From Erpobdella octoculata (taxonomy: Eukaryota > Annelida > Clitellata > Hirudinida > Erpobdellidae), in NCBI GenBank assembly GCA_963978895.1, contig OZ022247.1, positions 10,093,456 through 10,157,455 on the forward strand: DNA of 64,000 nucleotides, given 5' to 3'. Every line of letters starts with the position of its first letter. Position 1 is the first letter of the stretch. Made by a program: the position numbers and the translations under genes. Positions 56,351-64,000 of this stretch are shown in pieces. The notes under the pieces are model-generated. The model was not told the origin of the DNA, ran no database searches, and saw only the letters and a list, made by a program, of their open reading frames with translations.

Positions 56351-56562
56351 TTATAGATGAACGGTAAACAAAATTAAAATTATATTATACAAATCGTGAT
56401 TGACACTCAAAACATATTTATTTTCAACAGAAATAAATCAAAACAAAAGAACGTGCTTTGCAGCATTTCAATTAAGCACATTTTAATTACTGTGAACAAA
56501 TTACATTAAGAGTTATTTGTCATTTAAAAAAATTAAAGCATCAATGAGTAGCATCTTTATTC

Positions 56563-56830
56563 CGCTCCCGATCGCTTTTTAGCTCCCGGTCGCTTTCCCT
56601 TTCCCGCTCACTCTTTCGCTCTTGGTCGCTTTTCCGTTCCTGCTTGCTTTTCCATTCCCGTTCCCGCTCATTTTCTAGTTCCCATTTCCGCTTGCTCTCT
56701 CGCTCCCGCTCTGCTCATTTCTAATTTAGTTTAATTTTTTTCACAAAAACCTTCCTCCATTGACTCTAAATGTTGTGTGAAAATATAATTACGATTGGAT
56801 GAATGGTGTAGCAATGCATAAATTACATAC
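56563..56830 (+). repeat. CCCGG-family element with 3' tail, copy 9
   Basis: GCTCCCGGTCGCTTTCCC-type body followed by ATGTTGTGTGAAAATATAAT and GATTGGATGAATGGTGTAGC. Confidence 0.65.
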
Positions 56831-57059
56831 ACACAGACAGTCATTTAAAAAAGTTGTTTTTTCCACAAAACAGATCAATCCAGATGGCCCGATGTAGGTT
56901 TGCGTTGAAGACGTCTGCTGCAATCCACATAGGTTTTCACCCGTTGCTATAGAGATAGAGAAAATTTCACTTTCGCTTTATGCTAAAAGAAACAAGCAAG
57001 CAATTTGCAATTCCTGTGCAGCATTACCTGTGCATTACCTTGTGTGGACATAATAATTA

Positions 57060-57560
57060 CCTCACAGTAATTATTAATAGGTGTTTGATAGACTAATTCA
57101 TTGCTACAGCATCTTGGTTTTCATGTTTAAGCTCATTAATAATACACTTCCTTGCTCTATCTTCGATAATTTTATGTTATCGTCAGATATAATGAATAGA
57201 CAAACAAGACATACAGGTATTTTTCACTTACCTTACTGCAGATTGAAAATACTTTCCACTAGTGTCCTTACTGGACCAAAACTAAAGAACCTCTTACCAG
57301 ATGACATCAGATGTGCATCTTCAGCTTACATCTTTAAAATTCTTGTCAGGAAATTTATTTGTGAACATAACTTACAATCGGTTCTTTAAAAAACGGAGTA
57401 GAATAATAACTCTTTTCTGTTTATATTTGATTTTTTTATGTGAACTCTATCTCCATTTGTAAAGGGTGGCTACACTACAAGCATTGCTTATTAGTAGTCT
57501 CCGTGTTGTCATTTCATCTCATTTCATATGTAGATATGTCGACAAATAAAAAATTAATAA
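57060..57560 (+). mobile_element. CR1/L2-type LINE 3' end
   Basis: The frame 57081-57389 contains FMFKLINNTLP, RHTGIFHLPYCR and GPKLKNLLPDDIR, the C-terminal end of L2-like ORF2 proteins, then a 3' UTR ending CATTTCATATGTAGATATGT and AATAAA repeats. Confidence 0.7.
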
Positions 57561-57649
57561 ATAAAAAAAAATAAATGTAAATCTCGTAGCTGCTAAGAAA
57601 ATAGTTTTACTTACTTGGGTAGTTTATTATTTTATTCAACCTGAGAGAG

Positions 57650-57916
57650 CAGTAGTAGTTGTAAATCTAGAAGAAGGGTTATTAATGCAACCCCGAACAG
57701 ATTATCAATAAAAATTATTTTTGGGGGCAGAATAGGTACCCGTTATTTTGAAGGAGTATACTTGAAAGTAAAATTTTTGAAAAATTACACACTACTAGAT
57801 CCCCTTTTGGTAATAAGGTTTTAAGAAAAGAAAGCGTGAACATTTTCTAAAATAAAAAATGGAAAAGACGCCCCTGCTTCTCCCCACCAATAATTCCGTG
57901 ATCCGCCACTGCCTGA
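57650..57916. mobile_element. Probable small hAT MITE
   Basis: The right end GATCCGCCACTG matches the inverted end of the elements at 8418 and 13490. The left end (CAGTAGTAGTTGTAAATCTA) is weaker; the flanks CCTGAGAG and CCTGAGTA are similar but do not fix an exact TSD. Confidence 0.5.
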
Positions 57917-58119
57917 GTAACAGATTTACGTTTAATCTGTTAACGTTTGTAAAATTTAGGGGTATCTTACGCTACTTACGCCTGAAAACAACTCTCACTT
58001 ACGATTTTTGTTGTTAATAAACAGTGACAATGCCCTTTATAAAACGCTTTTATTTAACTTCATCTGTGTAGGATATGTGTGTTTAATATCTTTATATTTT
58101 TACAATATTTTATTTCTAT

Positions 58120-58395
58120 TTTTACAAACTTTTATTTAAGTTACAATCTCTGTTTGTGTGTGTGTTTGTGTATGTATGTGTGTGTGGCTTTATCTGTACA
58201 CAAATCTTGCAAGTAAAATTTAACCAGTTTTTTGACTAGCTAGGAAGCTGAAACTTTTAGCATAGCTTTATATTGGATGACAATACACGATTCAATAGAA
58301 AAAAAAATTGAACATCTTTCGTATTTCTAAATCGAGTGTATTTGAAATTAAAGTTTGTGTTAAAAACTAGTTTTTTCCTTTACTTGTTTCACAAT
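58120..58395 (-). repeat. CA-containing dispersed repeat, copy 3
   Basis: Same order as at 50240: TACAAACTTTTATTTAAGTTAC, (TG)n, GCAAGTAAAATTTAACCAG, TAGCTAGGAAGCTGAAACTT. Confidence 0.75.
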
Positions 58396-59646
58396 TAAAA
58401 ACTAACCAATTTTAATATCTTTATATTTTTTGTAATATTTCATTTCTATTGTTTTACAATTAAAGACTAACGAATTGAAAATAAAAATCCAAAAACTCTT
58501 CAATTTTATTCGACTCGGAAAATTTCTACTGTTGTTCTTCATATTTTTTTTTGCCTCCCGAAGATCTCTAGTCTCAACACATTTAAATTTCGTCCTCGCA
58601 TGACGCATTATTATTTTAATTGAGAGAGCCCGTCAAAAATGACGGATTTTTTTAAATCTCTTTTGATATTATTTTAAGATTGCAGCGCCACCTTTTTAAT
58701 TTTTAGGACTGACATTGTACAATTGCGTACTAACTTTTAATACATGCTTGCGCGCACTAATTTTATCAGCTGCTGACTGCTGACCACCGCGGCCGCCGCG
58801 TTATGCAAAATTGCTAACATACATACATAGGAAATTATATATGTAGATTACATTATTACATTTTGCCGGGGGGGTGGCAAGATTTGATCCGGGAGAGCAG
58901 CTTGCCCTGTCGCCCCCCGAACTCTACGCCTACGATTACATGAAATTTCAGAATTCGTCGAAATTTATTGTGTGGTTCAATATCCTTTTGTCAAACCGCT
59001 CTTAACAAATTTCATTCAATTTTACGTACAACAGTACCACTACTAACAGTTTTACTTTTTCAGTGTTACTTTCATCATACTCTAAAAAACACAAAAAAAG
59101 TATTGATTGAAAAAGACAACATTCTTGAAATTTTCGTGCTACCACATTTCAATTGAAACAGTAACATGAATGTGGCAGTTCTTGGACTAACTGAAATAAA
59201 GACCAATATATGTTTTTTAACAAATTACGAAAAATGAAACAAGAATTTTGTGTGTGTTTAACTTTTAAGTAACTTTAATCTAATGATAAAATTCTTATTG
59301 CGTTTCATCTATACGTAATTTTAAAAAACCTGATAAAACTGGTAGTAGAATATTTAAATTTTTATAAAAGTAATGTTATTGCCTAGTGTAATTTTTTCAA
59401 GTGTAATCTTAATTCATCAACATATTAACACTTTTCAACATCAAAAGGTACAAAAAAGACTATCGTATGAACATATAAGTAGCTTTTGCTTTCATGAGAT
59501 ATAAGCGATATGACTAATTTATAATTTGAATTAGAACACAATTTGATATAAATATCAATATACAACAACACGTGAAAAGAGCTAATAAAATGTAGTCTAC
59601 TCGAGTTTACTATTTGTTCATATATGGAGACGTGAAACAAAAAAGT
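58396..59646. other. Interval before the giant GTPase, no gene seen
   Basis: Contains GC-rich fragments at 58780-58800 and 58865-58930 that look transposon-derived but are not assignable. A minus-strand AATAAA (TTTATT at 59647-59652) may be the GTPase polyadenylation signal. Confidence 0.35.
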
Positions 59647-59848
59647 TTTATTATTATCAAAAAACAAATGAGCTTAAACTAATTAATCTAATTATTTATA
59701 CATATTATTAAATGGTATTAAAAGTGTAACTATAACGAGAAACATAATTTCAGTACGGAACTGTTCTTTTTAATAAATTTTATAAAAATATCAATAAATT
59801 AAAATTAGCCATATAAATCTGAAAAAATTAATGAAGGAAAACAGATTC

Positions 59849-62800
59849 TCAAAGTTTCAGCAAACTTTCTTTTGCTTCGCCAACTGTTATTTCATTCCAT
59901 TCTTTTGGAATGTGTGGTCTTTTTGTGGTATGTAATTTGGCAAGGTCTTTACTGAACTTTGCCATGAATCTTTTCCAGTACAGTGAACTTTCCAAAGAGC
60001 TGTCTGGTGGAATGTCCCAGTCAGGAAAATACTCTCTGTATTCTTTATATAGATGCCAGTCGTAATCTTCAAGGCGACTGTCTTGGAAACGGTCATAGCT
60101 ATCGACGGCGGCTGAGCAATTCGAAATTTCAAGTCGTTCATTGTCAAACAAACGTCTGCCAGTTAATCCTTCAGGAAAGTGAAGTGAACACCTGTGGTCT
60201 CCAGCGTGGTTGGCAGTTGTTAAATCGCAAATATTTGCACAAAATGGACACTGTTCTTTGCAGCCAATGATAGTTTCTGCCAATATGTCACCCGGTGTTT
60301 TGCAATCCAAAAAAGTTAAGTATTTATTATCAATGCTGAGTTTTGTTTTTTCTAGATATTCCCAACAATCATCAACTATATTTTGTAAACATTCTATGAA
60401 AGTATCGTGAAAGATTTTAACACTTGTTATCTTTAGTTCTTTGAAAACATCAAACTTGTCAGTTATAGCTAATTCGTTGCGAAATGCTGACTCTATATAA
60501 TTTAAAATCTGCAACATATCATTGTTTTGTTTACATGCTTTTTTTAAAGCTTTTTTAAAGCGGTGTTTTTTATCAAGAACTTCTTTTTTAATAATTGCTT
60601 CAAACACACTAGGGTATTCCTCATCACGTTCGCATAAAACTTCTTTTGCAATAATGTCTAAATAGCCGATTAGATATGTTTGTTGATTTTGAACAAACTG
60701 TTTGTACCCATCAAATGAATTATCGTCTAAAAGACGATTTAGAACTTCACAAATAAATGTTTTTTTAGTTTGAAAACAGCTATGCCGTATTTTAACGCCG
60801 TTGGAAATTAGACTAGCCAATTTTCTATAAATAGATTCTCTGAACAACTCCAAAACTACCTCGTACAGCTGATTGGCTACAATAACATCAACAGCTTTGT
60901 TGTCATAAGTGTCTTTAAAAAGTTTCAAATATTTATTTTTTTCTGTTTCAATTTTCAACTTAAAGTCGTTTTGCTTTCTGAACTGATCTTTGACTTTGGC
61001 AAGCATTGCAATAGCTGAACTGCTTATGGTTAGTGCAAAACCTTCCTTAAACTGGTCAGTGAATATGAATGGTTTTTCATCATAATTAAACAATTCATCT
61101 ATATCATTAAAAACTAGTTTCTCTACAGCTGCGTGATCTACATCTTGATCATAATGTGCTGTTATATTTTGATTGATTTTCCATTTTGTTTCTATACAAA
61201 GTTTTTTGGCTTCTCTAGTTAGCAAATTTTTGTTTTCAACTTCTTCACCGCTTTTTTTAGCCATTTTTTTCAGCCACTTGATTTTTTTTAAATTTTTATC
61301 CTGTTCTTTTGTTTTTAAAATTTCGTCAACAGTTTTAATGTCATTGCTTGTAACAGACAAAATCATTTCATTTTTAAGACTTGGTGAGAAAGGGTCATGC
61401 ATCAACTTGTCCATTAAGATTTTTTGGCTTGAAAAATAAGGCTCTAAAAATTTTACAAAGGAACTCTCTAAAAATTGCCAATCTTTTTTTGGATCAGAAA
61501 ATGTGGAAGTCAATTCTGTGATGAAATCGGACCACAGTTTATCGAAACAATTTTTAATATCAACATCTTCAACCGATGACTTTGAACTACGTAGTTTCAA
61601 GGCAGCCTTCTGGGCGTTATTAAAAAACTCGGTTTTGTAACGTGTTAACATCTTTTCAAAACAAATTTTGTTTTCGATCTTTCTTTTTGCGTTAGATAAT
61701 GCCCATGATGCACACACTTTTTCACTTTCAATAAAGGATGTAACATTTCTTTCAGTTTGCGTTTGCCAATTAATTAGAAGGTATTTCTGCTCGTGTTTTT
61801 CAAAAAACTCTTTTAGTTTTTTTATTATTTTTTGTTGAAGCAGATGATATTTGGAAAATAGCTCTGGCTTAATTTTTTCGATTTTTATTGAAAGTTCTTG
61901 TTTATTGTAATTTTGTAGCTCAGTAACTGCCGCATCTTTTATTTCAATTGAAGCCATTTTTATTTCGCTTAGATAATCAGCTGTTATTTTATCCAATTTA
62001 TCATAGGCGAGTAATTCTACTGAATTACGAAAACTGAGCACAAAATCTTGATGCAAGATGGCTTTCCACAGATCTTCTATCCGATTTTTTATGGCAGATA
62101 ATTTAGATGTTTTCAGGTTTTTATTTAAAATTCGAGATTTAATGTTGGTAATTTGTTCGACGTACCCACCAGCAACATAAGCCATAGATTTTGTGGTTTG
62201 ACAAAGATATGGAACGTGAAAAATGTTTCTGTCATCCATTTCAACTATATCATCAAACCTATTTATATTAATTTCGTTGTCTTGACTGGCAAAAAATTGA
62301 GTAATGGTGTCTAGGTTTTGCATCAAATTGTTTTGGTCAGTTGCAAAATCTAAACCTGTGACATTTTGATGGACTAAAAGACAAGCACGTTTGTAGTTAA
62401 TAGAATTAGTTTTGTTTAATTTAATCAAGGCTTGAACGACAGTTTTCAAAGTATTTTGTAATTTATTGAAATTGTCGTTTTCAAAGTTTACAACTATCAC
62501 ATCTGAAAGGCCAATTACAAAAGTAGCCAATTCATTGTAACGGTTTGTGTTGGACTCACCAAGTTCCACTGCTCCAAGCCCTTCACTTTCAATCAGCATA
62601 ATATAATCGTAGTCGAACTGACACTCTTCTCTGTCAACATTAACCAAAGAACAAAACACTCCCTTTGTGCATCGTCCATTCCCGACAGCAAATTGCAATC
62701 CAAACATGGTATTGAGCATTGTTGACTTACCTGAGCTTTGACTTCCAAGAACAGACACTACCATGACTTTTTTATTTTTTTCAAGTATCTCTTCTAATTC

Positions 62801-64000
62801 TAAAAAAACGGCTCTGATCCAGTCCGTAGCAATAAACGCATTTTCTCCATCTACAAGTTCGATTGGAAAACCACTAACTAACATATGAGCGCCAACTTTT
62901 GGTAATTTGACAATGTTTTCAAAGTATTGTAATTTAGCAAAAGAATGTGATTCATAAACTTGTGCAATCTCTCTCATTATATGTTCTAGACCAAATGATG
63001 CTTGTGACATTGTTGAGCTCAATTCAACATGCTTGACACCATCTTCCGTTTGTTTATTGATCTGATCAGAGAGACCGTTCTTGAAACCGTGCAAATTTGA
63101 TGCTTTGAAAAAGCTAAGTTTTTGCTTGATTAGATTGAAGACAAACAGAAAATTATCAATGCTGATTAGTTTAACAATTTTTTCAATAAAGCAGTCATCT
63201 GACTGATATAATTTAAACTGTTTGTCTCTCAACAGTCTACATTTACCGTTACAGTTGGCAACAAACATGTTGACATTTTTAGCATTTTTGTTAGTTTTTT
63301 CTTCTCTTTTAATTTCAACAATTTCAGACCAGCATTTTGTTTGCAGAGGAAATAACACTGACATGTCTGGTGAATTTATTTTCAAGCCTAATTTAGATAT
63401 TATTGTAAAAACTTCGCCGTCAAGTTTTTTTAGGGTGTCGTTCATAACGGAAAGCTGTGTGTTTCTAATTCTACTAACATTTGAGAGTTTTTTTTCTTCA
63501 AGTTGACTCATCATGTCACCAAGTTTCTTGAAAACAAGTTCACACCAGTCAATGTCGTTTAAAAACACATTTTCAGACCAGTCCTTTAAACTTGGAACCG
63601 TATTTTTTAATTTATCACTTAAAACATCTTTCTCTGGTATTTCATCAAACACAAATGCAATTAAAACTGTTACGTCCTGTTCGATCAAATTGTTTATAAA
63701 ATTTAAATGCTCCTCATTAAGCACATCATTCTCGTTCACGAATAAAACAATTAGAGATGAAATTTCAACTAAACATTTAACTTGATTTTCAAATTCTATT
63801 GCATTTCCTCTTAAATTTAAAACAGTAAAAAATTGCTGGAAATTGCAGTTTTTGGTTTTTGAAGGAATATTGCAAGATAGTTCCACAAAGCCGTTGTTCA
63901 AGTTTCTTTTCAAATTTCCAAGTTCGCAATTTCTGTAGTAGAAGGTGTTTGGTTGATGTTCATTAAGCAGCTGGTTCATTAATTTAGATTTTGATCTTTT
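59849..64000 (-). CDS. Very large inducible GTPase (VLIG/GVIN/URGCP family), 5' part outside window
   Basis: An intronless frame of at least 1376 aa runs from ATG 63979 to 59849 and stays open to the window edge, so the real start probably lies beyond. The N-terminal visible part has the family-like FFTVLNLRGNAIEFENQVKC. The G domain starts near residue 400: P-loop GSQSSGKST (about 412-420), RCTKG switch I, IESEGLGA (G3, DxEG type), then LVHQNV in the place of G4. A long, mostly helical, Lys/Glu-rich region follows (about 600-1200), and a C-terminal zinc-like cluster CPFCANICD..NHAGDHRC (about 1238-1260) is conserved in the family. Known VLIGs are giant single-exon cytoplasmic/nuclear GTPases, interferon-induced in vertebrates; an immune role here is inference. 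Confidence 0.88.
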   Translation of the reverse strand, partial: KRSKSKLMNQLLNEHQPNTFYYRNCELGNLKRNLNNGFVELSCNIPSKTKNCNFQQFFTVLNLRGNAIEFENQVKCLVEISSLIVLFVNENDVLNEEHLNFINNLIEQDVTVLIAFVFDEIPEKDVLSDKLKNTVPSLKDWSENVFLNDIDWCELVFKKLGDMMSQLEEKKLSNVSRIRNTQLSVMNDTLKKLDGEVFTIISKLGLKINSPDMSVLFPLQTKCWSEIVEIKREEKTNKNAKNVNMFVANCNGKCRLLRDKQFKLYQSDDCFIEKIVKLISIDNFLFVFNLIKQKLSFFKASNLHGFKNGLSDQINKQTEDGVKHVELSSTMSQASFGLEHIMREIAQVYESHSFAKLQYFENIVKLPKVGAHMLVSGFPIELVDGENAFIATDWIRAVFLELEEILEKNKKVMVVSVLGSQSSGKSTMLNTMFGLQFAVGNGRCTKGVFCSLVNVDREECQFDYDYIMLIESEGLGAVELGESNTNRYNELATFVIGLSDVIVVNFENDNFNKLQNTLKTVVQALIKLNKTNSINYKRACLLVHQNVTGLDFATDQNNLMQNLDTITQFFASQDNEININRFDDIVEMDDRNIFHVPYLCQTTKSMAYVAGGYVEQITNIKSRILNKNLKTSKLSAIKNRIEDLWKAILHQDFVLSFRNSVELLAYDKLDKITADYLSEIKMASIEIKDAAVTELQNYNKQELSIKIEKIKPELFSKYHLLQQKIIKKLKEFFEKHEQKYLLINWQTQTERNVTSFIESEKVCASWALSNAKRKIENKICFEKMLTRYKTEFFNNAQKAALKLRSSKSSVEDVDIKNCFDKLWSDFITELTSTFSDPKKDWQFLESSFVKFLEPYFSSQKILMDKLMHDPFSPSLKNEMILSVTSNDIKTVDEILKTKEQDKNLKKIKWLKKMAKKSGEEVENKNLLTREAKKLCIETKWKINQNITAHYDQDVDHAAVEKLVFNDIDELFNYDEKPFIFTDQFKEGFALTISSSAIAMLAKVKDQFRKQNDFKLKIETEKNKYLKLFKDTYDNKAVDVIVANQLYEVVLELFRESIYRKLASLISNGVKIRHSCFQTKKTFICEVLNRLLDDNSFDGYKQFVQNQQTYLIGYLDIIAKEVLCERDEEYPSVFEAIIKKEVLDKKHRFKKALKKACKQNNDMLQILNYIESAFRNELAITDKFDVFKELKITSVKIFHDTFIECLQNIVDDCWEYLEKTKLSIDNKYLTFLDCKTPGDILAETIIGCKEQCPFCANICDLTTANHAGDHRCSLHFPEGLTGRRLFDNERLEISNCSAAVDSYDRFQDSRLEDYDWHLYKEYREYFPDWDIPPDSSLESSLYWKRFMAKFSKDLAKLHTTKRPHIPKEWNEITVGEAKESLLKL

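Overview
The window is nuclear DNA from an animal. It is AT-rich, its genes have small GT-AG introns, and it is packed with transposable elements and microsatellites. The genes point to a metazoan: a peptide-type class A GPCR, an MFSD4/NaGLT1-like transporter, a SINHCAF/FAM60A homologue, a matrix metalloprotease, a type I membrane VWA protein, a PHYHIP-like protein and a very large GTPase of the VLIG/GVIN family. The mobile elements (many hATs, CR1/L2-like, I-like and RLE-type LINEs, a Penelope-like element, Ty3/gypsy pieces) suggest an invertebrate, but I cannot name the phylum from sequence alone.

Layout. 0.2-5.5 kb (+): a four-exon GPCR gene whose third intron holds three copies of a CCCGG-headed repeat. 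5.5-15 kb: no host gene; a 510-bp (ATC)n tract, a 1.6-kb non-autonomous hAT, and a second hAT with a broken transposase that itself carries a third hAT. 15.0-17.2 kb (+) is the MFSD4-like transporter, converging on the six-exon SINHCAF homologue (18.6-22.0 kb, -). 22-29 kb is repeats: CCCGG elements, two LINE fragments and a Penelope fragment with a hammerhead-like motif. 29.1-35.2 kb (-) is a complete six-exon secreted matrix metalloprotease; its fourth intron was swollen to 4 kb by an RLE-type LINE and an inverted-repeat element, and a MITE makes up most of its second intron. 35.6-49.8 kb is a transposon graveyard: a hAT, a Penelope-like element with GIY-YIG and two ribozyme-like copies, a palindrome, two hAT transposase remnants, and a gypsy gag-protease fragment split by a CR1-like LINE. 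51.6-53.9 kb (-) is the VWA gene, 55.2-55.8 kb (-) the PHYHIP-like gene, and 59.8 kb to the window end (-) the giant GTPase, whose 5' part lies outside the window.

The host genes do not form a pathway; each is an independent locus. Exon joins were built by hand from splice sites and reading phase; in every multi-exon gene reported all phases agree and no internal stop remains.

The most interesting signals are three Penelope-like copies in which a hammerhead-ribozyme-like fold, supported by compensatory changes in all three stems, overlaps the apparent start codon of the element ORF; a 13-unit array of intact 5' splice sites in the SINHCAF gene; and several hAT insertions with exact 8-bp target duplications.
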